Positions 19,840 to 27,143 of a stretch of 64,000 nucleotides of DNA are shown here, one piece after another. Numbering within the stretch: the stretch's first letter is position 1; every line of letters begins with the position of its first letter. Both the position numbers and the translations under genes were made by a program. The notes under the pieces were generated by a model. It saw nothing but the letters and a program-made list of their open reading frames with translations. It was not told where the DNA came from and did not search any database. The stretch comes from Sphingomonas adhaesiva (lineage in GTDB: Bacteria; Pseudomonadota; Alphaproteobacteria; Sphingomonadales; Sphingomonadaceae), in contig NZ_NWVC01000001.1 of assembly GCF_002374855.1 (NCBI RefSeq), forward strand, positions 620,001 through 684,000, given 5' to 3'.

Positions 19840-19853
19840 CTACTCATGAGTAT
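19840..19853. promoter_or_regulatory. Candidate TetR operator O4
   Basis: CTACTCATGAGTAT matches the palindrome arms in eleven of twelve positions. It lies 20 bp upstream of the receptor -35 box. The centre-to-centre distance to O3 is 57 bp, close to the 54 bp between O1 and O2. Confidence 0.55.
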
Positions 19854-19952
19854 GGCTAAGCGGCTCGGTGCTGCATTGGGTGCGACGCTGCCCCGGAAGC
19901 GATGGCCGACGTGATCGAGCAGGCGTTCCGCAGCGCCGGCTGTGCGTCGACC

Positions 19953-20864
19953 TCAGGCCGCCACGGAACGCAGCGCGGCGCGGGCGTAGGCGGCCATGCC
20001 GCGCATCTTGTGTCGGAGCCGAAAGCGGTAGAAGCGCGGGATATCGCGATGGGTCGTGACCGGCGCCCACCGGTCGCGGGTCAGGTCCGCGACATCGCGC
20101 AGCAGGAAGCGCAGGATGCGCGGATCGCGGAACAGGTGCTTGGCATAGAGCGCGCCGTCGCCATAGCTGTAACCGGCGAGCAGATCGGTTTCCTCGCTCG
20201 TCTCGCGCCGCCCGTGGAAATGATCGACCACGATGCGCGGATCGTAACGGACGGGAATGCCCAGCCCCATCGCGCGAAACAGATAATCGGTGTCCTCCGC
20301 CGCGGCGAAGAGGGCGCCGGCCCCGAAACGCTCGTCAAACGCACCGGTTCGCGCCGCGACGCTGGCGGTGAAGGCGAGGTTCGCCCCCATGACGAAGCCG
20401 CCCGGAAAGGAGCGGGGCGGCGCGATCATCGGATGGTCTTCCGTCTTGATCGTGATTGGCAGGTCCGCGGGATCCCCGCGCCGGATCCGCCCCCCGATGA
20501 CGACGGGGCCGCCATGTTCCGCGAAGCACGCCTTCAGCGCGCGGAAGAAGTCGCGGTCGACCGTGCAATCGTCGTCGGTCATCGCGATGACGGCCCCGCG
20601 CGCGGCGGACAATGCCGTGTTGCGGGCGACCGCCAGTCCCGGCCGCGGTTCGTGCAGCAGACGTACCGGCGCCTCCTCGGTCCCTCGCCAGCTCTCGATC
20701 AGGGCGGCCGTGGCATCGACGGAGCCGTTGTCGACGATCACGATCTCGACCGTGACACCGTCTGCTGCACGCAACGCATGGGACAGCGACGCCAGCAGGC
20801 GCCGCAACGATGGCGCACGATTGCGCGTACAGACCAGCAGGCTGACGTCGATCGACGGGGTCAC
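19953..20864 (-). CDS. Family 2 glycosyltransferase
   Basis: This 303-aa GT-A fold glycosyltransferase opens with the nucleotide-sugar binding strand SLLVCTRNR and carries the metal-binding Asp cluster MTDDDCTVD. It continues with a GAFDERFGAG segment and an acidic EDTDYLFR motif, as in rhamnosyl- and galactosyl-type family 2 enzymes. There is no membrane segment. The start is GTG 20864, overlapping the stop of the pyruvyl-transferase gene by 4 nt (GTGA). It is the last gene of the six-gene operon headed by a sucrose-phosphate-synthase-like enzyme. Donor and acceptor sugars are unknown. Confidence 0.88.
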   Translation of the reverse strand: MTPSIDVSLLVCTRNRAPSLRRLLASLSHALRAADGVTVEIVIVDNGSVDATAALIESWRGTEEAPVRLLHEPRPGLAVARNTALSAARGAVIAMTDDDCTVDRDFFRALKACFAEHGGPVVIGGRIRRGDPADLPITIKTEDHPMIAPPRSFPGGFVMGANLAFTASVAARTGAFDERFGAGALFAAAEDTDYLFRAMGLGIPVRYDPRIVVDHFHGRRETSEETDLLAGYSYGDGALYAKHLFRDPRILRFLLRDVADLTRDRWAPVTTHRDIPRFYRFRLRHKMRGMAAYARAALRSVAA

Positions 20865-21757
20865 GCCGCCAGTTCTCCGTCGCCCCTCGGCAGCAGAAGC
20901 GGCGAGCCGCGCGTCCACGCATCCATATAGGCGCCGATCTTGCCGTAACGATTGTCCAGCACCGCGTGCGGGATGCCGAGCAGCAGCGCCAGGATATGCG
21001 CGTGCAAGCGATCGGTCACGATCGTCCGGCCGGTCGACAACAGGTCCAGCCCGCGCTTGAGCCGGTCGGTCGCCTGCCGTTCCCGTGCGGCGATGTCGGC
21101 CCCTGCTGCGGGCGGCGTGTCCTCGTCCAACCAATCGACCACCATCGTCGCTGGTGGGATATTCGTTGCATGGTCGCGGCGCTCCGCATCGCTGCGCATC
21201 AGGGCCAGGACATCGACCGTCGCCGCCCGGCGCGGCTGGAGACCGAGCGCAAACGCGGAATCGGGTGCCAGGATCGCGCGATCGCCCAGCCAGTCGCGCG
21301 CTGCGGTCAGGCTGATGCGGTCGCGGACGCAAAGGGTCAGATCGGGGTGGCGCGCAGCCACGTCGCCGAACCGCCCTGCGGCATCGGCGGCGTCGAAATG
21401 GATCGACTGGGGCAGCTGCACGATGCGATAATCGTGCAGCATTGCAATGACGTGTTCGCGAAAGCGTTGGTGGTGCGGCCAGATATCGCCCAGGTTGCCG
21501 CCGCCGTGCAGGAGGACGAGCCCGTCGGAGCATTCGTCGCGGAAGCGGCGTTCGTCGAAGTCGTGCCATGTTGAGGTGAAGCAGGGATCGCGACCCGTGA
21601 CCTGCCGCAGCATCCTCGTCTCGCCGAGCCAGATCGCGCTGTCGCCGACGTTGGGATGGTCGGGAAAGTCGAGCAGGGCGTAGCGATCACCCGGCCCCAG
21701 AAACGACCGGTAGAGGCTGCCCAACGCGCCTTGCTGCGCCGTGACGACGTCGCTCAT
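20861..21757 (-). CDS. Polysaccharide pyruvyl transferase family protein
   Basis: This 298-aa protein belongs to the family that adds ketal-linked pyruvate from phosphoenolpyruvate to glycans (ExoV, CsaB and relatives). Supporting features are the NVGDSAIWLGE segment near the N-terminus, the loop LLHGGGNLGDIWP, and the C-terminal segment TDRLHAHILALLLGIPHAV that ends the family fold. The length fits. The start overlaps the stop of the preceding glycosyltransferase (ATGA), and its own stop overlaps the next start. It implies that the product of this operon carries a negatively charged pyruvate substituent, unless the protein transfers another group, which some family members may do. Confidence 0.86.
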   Translation of the reverse strand: MSDVVTAQQGALGSLYRSFLGPGDRYALLDFPDHPNVGDSAIWLGETRMLRQVTGRDPCFTSTWHDFDERRFRDECSDGLVLLHGGGNLGDIWPHHQRFREHVIAMLHDYRIVQLPQSIHFDAADAAGRFGDVAARHPDLTLCVRDRISLTAARDWLGDRAILAPDSAFALGLQPRRAATVDVLALMRSDAERRDHATNIPPATMVVDWLDEDTPPAAGADIAARERQATDRLKRGLDLLSTGRTIVTDRLHAHILALLLGIPHAVLDNRYGKIGAYMDAWTRGSPLLLPRGDGELAA

Positions 21758-22830
21758 GCGGCGACGGCGGCATCGGGGTCGCGGGCCACTTCGCGATACA
21801 GCGACTCGCACCGGTCGAGCCAACGGTCGCGCGTGAACAGTCGCATCACCCGGTCGCGAGGCACGTCCCGCGGGATCTCGATCGCGGCACGCATGGCGTC
21901 CGCCAGGGCGGGCACATCGCCTGCGGGCGCGAAGACACCGGCCTCCCCGATCACCTCGCGCGCTGCGCCCATGTCGAAGGCCGCGACCGGCAGGCCGCAC
22001 GCCATCGCTTCCGCGGCAACGAGACCGAACGGCTCGTCCCAGCAGGGGGTGAAGACGAACAGCGATGCGCGCCCGAGTTCGGCCGCCAGCGCCTCGCCGT
22101 CGAGATGGCCGCCATAGGCGATGCCGCCGCCCAGCAGCGGCTCGACCTCCGCCCGCCAGTAATCGGGATCCTCGATCGCGCCGAACAGCGTCAGCGCCAT
22201 TCCCGCCCGGCGTGCCGCCGCCGCGGCGAAATGCGGCCCCTTGTTCGGGGTGATCCGCCCGCACCACATGGCGGAGCCGTAGCCGCGCGACGTGAAGGGC
22301 CAGCGCGCCACGTCGATCCCGTTGTGAAGTACGCTGATCTCGGGCGGCGCACCCTGTGGCCACCATGCCGCCAGCTGCCGGGACGACGTCACGGTCAGGC
22401 GATGGCGCGGGGCCGGGCTGGCGGCGACGAACCAGTACAGTGCGTCATAGGGAGGGACATGCAGCGACGTGACCGTGGGCGCCATGGCGGTGCGGCGCTG
22501 CTCCAGCGGAAAGCGATGAAGGCTGTTGTTGTGGACGACGTCGAACCCGCCCGCGGCGATCCGATCGCATGCCGCCGCGTAACCGGCGTCCAGATGCGCG
22601 ATCAGCGGCGCCGATCCGCGATGCTCGGCCCACGGGAACGTCCGCTCGTAATGCTCCGCCAGGACCGGGTCGATGAGGAAGCGGGGGTCGCTGTCGCCCG
22701 AGGCGAAGAGAACCACATCATGGCCGCGATCCTGCAATCCGGCGGCGAGATACCAGCAGTGCGATTCCATCCCGCCCGCGAACGGCTGGGCGATCCGCTG
22801 GCGCACGTGGGCGAGGATGGCGATCCTCAT
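21754..22830 (-). CDS. Family 4 glycosyltransferase
   Basis: This 358-aa GT-B glycosyltransferase starts MRIAILAHVRQ and has a Gly-rich acceptor loop (QPFAGGMESHCWYLAAGL). The N-terminal half contains FDVVHNNSLHRFP. The C-terminal nucleotide-sugar domain has WCGRITPNKGPHFAAAAA and the E-x7-E type motif in DEPFGLVAAEAMACGLPVAA, diagnostic of family 4. The start and stop each overlap a neighbour by 4 nt. There is no membrane segment, so action at the cytoplasmic face on a lipid-linked or soluble acceptor is expected. The sugar specificity is not readable. Confidence 0.9.
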   Translation of the reverse strand: MRIAILAHVRQRIAQPFAGGMESHCWYLAAGLQDRGHDVVLFASGDSDPRFLIDPVLAEHYERTFPWAEHRGSAPLIAHLDAGYAAACDRIAAGGFDVVHNNSLHRFPLEQRRTAMAPTVTSLHVPPYDALYWFVAASPAPRHRLTVTSSRQLAAWWPQGAPPEISVLHNGIDVARWPFTSRGYGSAMWCGRITPNKGPHFAAAAARRAGMALTLFGAIEDPDYWRAEVEPLLGGGIAYGGHLDGEALAAELGRASLFVFTPCWDEPFGLVAAEAMACGLPVAAFDMGAAREVIGEAGVFAPAGDVPALADAMRAAIEIPRDVPRDRVMRLFTRDRWLDRCESLYREVARDPDAAVAA

Positions 22831-23768
22831 GCCGCCAGCGTGGCGTCCGCGCGACCGGCATCGTCGGACGCCATGCGCGCTTCCAGTTGGCGGATGACGC
22901 TGGCAGTATTGGCGTAAGGCTGGTGGCTCTGCTGCCCGGTCAGCGCCAGATCCTCGTCGCGCGGGCGGCGCAGGATCCGGATCGGCCGGCCGGCGGTGTC
23001 GTCGATCAACCCCATGAGCCGGAAGGCGTGGAGCCAATGCCCCATGGTCCGATAGCCCCATTTCGCCTCGAACAGCTCGGCGTTGCGCACGACGCTGTCG
23101 AGGTGGTGGACCGGCGGCATGTGGTGCGGATGGTACTGGTGATAGGCCAGGCCACCCTTGATCCAGGCGATCGCGATCCCGGCCTGATCCAGCGTCTTGC
23201 CGAAGTCGGTATCCTCGCCGCCATAGCCGCGATAGCGTTCGTCGAAGCCGCCGATGCGCAGGAAGGTGTCGCGGCGCATCGCGAAGTTGAGCGACCAGAA
23301 GCAGCGATAGTCGGCGCAGACCTCGATCCCCCGCGGCGGCGGACCGCGGCGGTCCGAATGCCTGACCGCCACCTCAGCGAAGCGATCGTAATCGCATCCC
23401 CCCGCGGTCGCGCCACCGGGCAGGTACATGACCTCGCCCATCAGCAGCCCGTCGAATTCGGCCGCAAAGCCGGCGTAATCCGAAATGAGGCCGGGTGCCG
23501 GGATACAGTCCATGTCGAGGAAGACCAGGACGTCGCCGATCGCCTGCCGCGCGGCGGCATTGCGCGCCCTGGCGAGTGGCAGGGCGTCGCCGACGATGCG
23601 GAGCTGCCGGATCGGGAACGGCGCATCCGGAAGGGTATAGAGCTCGTCCTGCATCACCGCCACGATCAGCTCGTCGGGCTGCCGATCCTGCACGGCAAGC
23701 CCGCGTACGACATTGACGAGATGATCCGGCCGCCCCTTGGCGAGCGTTACGACGGAAACGATGGTCAT
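22827..23768 (-). CDS. Family 2 glycosyltransferase with galactosyltransferase-like C-terminal motif
   Basis: This 313-aa GT-A enzyme begins VSVVTLAKGRPDHL and has the Asp motif FLDMDCIPAPG. The later GGFDERYRGYGGEDTDFG segment is the mark of the C-terminal galactosyltransferase-like domain of many family 2 enzymes. A His-rich patch (YHQYHPHHMPPVHH) follows and may help metal binding. The ATG at 23768 overlaps the upstream stop. It lies between a MurG-like enzyme and the family 4 enzyme in the same operon, so it is one sequential step in the same glycan. Confidence 0.88.
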   Translation of the reverse strand: MTIVSVVTLAKGRPDHLVNVVRGLAVQDRQPDELIVAVMQDELYTLPDAPFPIRQLRIVGDALPLARARNAAARQAIGDVLVFLDMDCIPAPGLISDYAGFAAEFDGLLMGEVMYLPGGATAGGCDYDRFAEVAVRHSDRRGPPPRGIEVCADYRCFWSLNFAMRRDTFLRIGGFDERYRGYGGEDTDFGKTLDQAGIAIAWIKGGLAYHQYHPHHMPPVHHLDSVVRNAELFEAKWGYRTMGHWLHAFRLMGLIDDTAGRPIRILRRPRDEDLALTGQQSHQPYANTASVIRQLEARMASDDAGRADATLAA

Positions 23769-24910
23769 TGCGGGCGAGGCTCCAGAACGATCGGGGTGAC
23801 GGCGGGGGTGAGCGGCGCGCCGAGGCGCGCGGCGAGCATTTCGAGCCACAGGGCGACGCGGTCCGCCGGGGCATCGTCGATCATCGCGCGCTGGCGGCCG
23901 GGGCTGTGCGTCGCCCATGCCTCGTTCAACGCCTCCGTCCACCCGTTCGCCGAGGAGGGAAGATGGGGGCGCACGCACGCCACGCCGGCGGCGGCGAGCG
24001 CCTCCGCCTTACGATGCTGTTCGTCGAAATAGCGCCACTCGGGCACGGCAAGCCAAGGGCGGCCAGCGGCCAGGATCTGCTGGCACGTGGTGTTTCCGGT
24101 CGACGCGATGACGAGATCGGCGGCGGCGATATGGTCCGCCGCATCATCGACCCAGCCGCGATGCTCGATGTTGGCCGGCTCGGTCGCATGCCAGTCACGC
24201 TGGATCTTGCCGATCGTGATCCATCGCGCGGAGGGACGCGACCGGGCGCCGACCCCCAATGGCGCCTGCGCGAAGCCCTCGCCCCCGCCGCCCGACAGGA
24301 CGAGGATCATTTCCTCGTCGGGCAGCACGCCGATCCGCTGTCGCGCGACCTCGCGCTCGGGCATGCGCAGGTCGATGCCCAGCCCGCCGGCAAAACAGGT
24401 CTTGGCGCGGAACGTCGCATCCCATTCGGGCTGCGCGAGATCGGCGTGAAACGGTGCAAGCAGCCCCGCGGCGCCGTCATACGCCGCCTGATGCCCGGCA
24501 TCCCCGCGATCGCCGTGCTGGACCACCTTCACATGCGGCACCGAGCAGATGCGGGCGAGCTGCGCGATCTCCGCCGACACGTCGCAGATCATCAGCGCGG
24601 GGTCCGCATGATCGAACCAGTGCGTCAGCGTCGCCATGGCATGCCGGATACCGGGCCATCCCAACGGCGCGCAGTGCAAGGTCGCGGGGGTCGACACCCA
24701 GTCGAGACCCGGCGTCTCGTCTCCGTTGGCTTCGAACAGCGAGGGCAGACGGACGATCTCGACCTGCCCGGACATGGCGGGGAAGATGTCGTCGCGCGCG
24801 CAGAAGACGGTCAGCGGACGCCCTGCCGGAAGGGCATTGGCGATCGCGGCACAGCGTTCCGCATGGCCGCGGCCCTGGTGGTGGACGAAATAGCCGAACG
24901 GTCGCGTCAT
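23765..24910 (-). CDS. MurG/GT28-like glycosyltransferase
   Basis: This 381-aa GT-B enzyme starts TRPFGYFVHHQGRGHAERC, an N-terminal Gly-rich loop resembling UDP-sugar glycosyltransferases of the MurG/GT28 and monoglucosyl-diacylglycerol type. The C-terminal half has ILVLSGGGGEGFAQAP and a later donor-site segment (VIASTGNTTCQQILAAGRPWL) as in MurG. No signal or membrane segment is seen. The gene directly follows the sucrose-phosphate-synthase-like gene with ATGA overlap. It may work on a soluble glycoside or a lipid acceptor; the sequence does not decide. Confidence 0.8.
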   Translation of the reverse strand: MTRPFGYFVHHQGRGHAERCAAIANALPAGRPLTVFCARDDIFPAMSGQVEIVRLPSLFEANGDETPGLDWVSTPATLHCAPLGWPGIRHAMATLTHWFDHADPALMICDVSAEIAQLARICSVPHVKVVQHGDRGDAGHQAAYDGAAGLLAPFHADLAQPEWDATFRAKTCFAGGLGIDLRMPEREVARQRIGVLPDEEMILVLSGGGGEGFAQAPLGVGARSRPSARWITIGKIQRDWHATEPANIEHRGWVDDAADHIAAADLVIASTGNTTCQQILAAGRPWLAVPEWRYFDEQHRKAEALAAAGVACVRPHLPSSANGWTEALNEAWATHSPGRQRAMIDDAPADRVALWLEMLAARLGAPLTPAVTPIVLEPRPQ

Positions 24911-26919
24911 GCCGCGACGGCCACGGGCGCCACGTCGGCAAAGGTGATGGCGCCCCGCTCGATCGCCTCCAGACCCTCCACGACGCCCCCCGCATGGTGG
25001 CGCCGCGCGCGGTACAATCCGCGACGCGTCGGAAGCGCGGCAAGCTCGTCCCCGGCATTGCCGACCACGATCGCGTGGCCGCACGCGGTGAGCATATCGA
25101 CATCGTTGCCGCTGTCGCCCGCCGCGACCGCGTTCGCCAGCGTCCATCCGTGCCGTGCCGCGTACGCGGCGATCGCCGCCGCCTTGCCGCCGCGCGGGGC
25201 GAGGACGTCGATCAGGCGACCGTGCGAAAACACGACGCGCGCGGCAAGCTCGGCCCGGTCGAGTGCGCGACGGATGCGCGTCGCATCCGAGGCGTCGCCG
25301 AAGAAGCTGATCTTGTGGCGGCCGGCGGTGTCGGCCGGCTGCGGATCGAGGTCGAGACGGTCGAGCGTGGCGCAAACCGCATCGCGGTCCCACCCGGTGT
25401 CGAGGAGACGCGCGAAGTCCGCGCACGCGCGCCACTGTCCGTTACCGTCGGCCAGCATCAGCCTTGTGCCCACGTCGGTAATGAACGCGTCGGGCATGGG
25501 AAGGCGCCAGCGGTTCAGGATCAGTCGCGCGGCGTCCATCTCGCGTCCCGTCGCGACCACGAACGGCAGTGCGGATCGCCGCCGCCACTCGGCGAACGCC
25601 TCGGCACCGGCGCGACAGCCGGTCAGCGTGTTGTCGATGTCGCTGGCCAGAAAGCGCGGCGTCGCGGCGGCGGCGTAGATTGCCGCGGAGTCCGCGGCAT
25701 AGCGGTGCCAGCAATAGGCGCGCGCGCCCTTTCGGGCAGCATCGGCAAGCGCCGCATGCCGCACCGGGTCCGAGACGATGGCATGAATGGCCTCACCGAT
25801 CGCCCTGTCGTCGCGTGGATCGACCAGGATACCGTGCCCGATCGCGCCGAGGATGTCCGCAGGGCCGCCGTACCGCGTCGAGACGACCGGCACCCCGGCG
25901 GCGGCGGCCTCGATCACGGTGAGGCCGAACGGTTCGTGCAAGGCGGGATTGACGAACACGCCGCCGCGTGCCGCCAAGGCATAGAGCGCCGCGACATCCT
26001 CGACGTCGTGAACCGGCGGCAGGGCGATCCGGCCATGCAGCCCGTGCTCGGCCGCGAGCGCGTCGATCTCTGAGAGCACGCCCACCTCCTCCGCGGAAGC
26101 ATTCGCATGCTGCCCGGCGAGGATGACGAGATTGGCACGCTCGCGAAGGATGGGGTGGTTCGCATAGGCGCGGACCAGCGCCGCCAGGTTCTTCTTCCTG
26201 ACCGGCCGCGCCACCGCCAGGACGATCGGCAACGCCGGTTCGGTCAGCCACGTCGACAGGCGGTCCACCACCGTCGGCGCCGTCGCGATCAGGTCCCTCC
26301 GCGGCACGCCCGGCGGGAGGATATGGACACGATCGCCGACACGTACGGCATAGCCGCCGATCTGTCGCTCCGCCTCGTCGCGGGTGGAAACGACGATCGC
26401 CGCAGCGTCGGTGATCGCGGCGCGTTCGGCCTCGATGCGTGCCTCGATACCCGCGCCGTCGAGGGCTTGCGCACGCTTGTCGATGCCGAGCGCATGGGGG
26501 GTGTAGACGAAAGGGATGCCGAACCGCCGCTCGGCTGCGCGGGCGAGGTCCGCGGCATCGGCGAAATGGGCGTGGACGATGTCAGGGCGCTGCGGAAGGC
26601 CTGCGAGATGATCGCAGAAGGCCTTCACGAGGTTGGGCATCTCGGCCGAAAGCGCCTCCTTCTCGAGATAGGCGCTCGTCGCGGTTTCTAGCCGGTGGAT
26701 TTCCACGCCGGGGACGACCGTCTCGTAACGCTCTCGATGCGCCGCCCCGAGGGCCGCGTCATCGAAAAGGCGGGTGACGATGATGACCTTGTCGACGTCG
26801 GGCATCTGGACCTGATGCATCGCCGCTTCGAGGACGTAGGAAATGTGACCGCCGGTGTCGGTCGTCACGCCGAGCGAGACCGGGGGCGACTTCAGGCAGC
26901 CGCCCAGCGCTACGTGCAT
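24907..26919 (-). CDS. Bidomain sucrose-phosphate-synthase-like glycosyltransferase fused to HAD sugar phosphatase
   Basis: This 670-aa fusion heads a six-gene operon. Residues 1 to about 415 form a family 4 glycosyltransferase like sucrose-phosphate synthase: VTTDTGGHISYVLEAA near the start, IVHAHFAD, AVARPVRKKNLAALV, and the donor site PALHEPFGLTVIEAAAAGVP. From about 423 a HAD-IIB phosphatase domain follows, with DIDNTLTG as nucleophile motif, a Lys in GGKAAAIAAYA and GDSGNDVDML as the acidic pair, as in sucrose-phosphate phosphatase. Such a protein could make sucrose, or a related glycoside, in two steps from NDP-sugar and a sugar phosphate. I chose ATG 26919 because homologous sequence begins there; an in-frame upstream ATG adds 31 unlikely residues. 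Product identity is inference. Confidence 0.85.
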   Translation of the reverse strand: MHVALGGCLKSPPVSLGVTTDTGGHISYVLEAAMHQVQMPDVDKVIIVTRLFDDAALGAAHRERYETVVPGVEIHRLETATSAYLEKEALSAEMPNLVKAFCDHLAGLPQRPDIVHAHFADAADLARAAERRFGIPFVYTPHALGIDKRAQALDGAGIEARIEAERAAITDAAAIVVSTRDEAERQIGGYAVRVGDRVHILPPGVPRRDLIATAPTVVDRLSTWLTEPALPIVLAVARPVRKKNLAALVRAYANHPILRERANLVILAGQHANASAEEVGVLSEIDALAAEHGLHGRIALPPVHDVEDVAALYALAARGGVFVNPALHEPFGLTVIEAAAAGVPVVSTRYGGPADILGAIGHGILVDPRDDRAIGEAIHAIVSDPVRHAALADAARKGARAYCWHRYAADSAAIYAAAATPRFLASDIDNTLTGCRAGAEAFAEWRRRSALPFVVATGREMDAARLILNRWRLPMPDAFITDVGTRLMLADGNGQWRACADFARLLDTGWDRDAVCATLDRLDLDPQPADTAGRHKISFFGDASDATRIRRALDRAELAARVVFSHGRLIDVLAPRGGKAAAIAAYAARHGWTLANAVAAGDSGNDVDMLTACGHAIVVGNAGDELAALPTRRGLYRARRHHAGGVVEGLEAIERGAITFADVAPVAVAA

Positions 26920-27143
26920 GATAATCAATCGCTTCCCCTTCGGGGAGGAAAACGTGGATCTACGAGGAACGCTCCGAGACAGGCCGCCCTGGAAACATAT
27001 TGTTTTTTTCAATGGTATAGCTTGGCGCGGGCGGCGAAATCGTGATGATCTGGATCAATCACCGCTGCAAAGCTCGCCAAGCCGACGTCGCGTGATCGGC
27101 ACGTGACGGCGTAGGGGAGCCCTCATCCCCAACAGAGTAGCAC

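Noticed and set aside
19860..19950. Possible small plus-strand gene starting at 19902 (ADVIEQAFRSAG)
   Set aside because: The beginning looks protein-like, but no ribosome site is present and the frame soon runs antisense through the glycosyltransferase gene with shadow-like composition.
26985..27025. A/T-rich element with ATTG/CAAT arms around a seven-base A/T run upstream of the glycan operon
   Set aside because: It may belong to the operon promoter, but arms are only 4 bp and no convincing -35/-10 pair could be fixed, so it is not listed as a feature.
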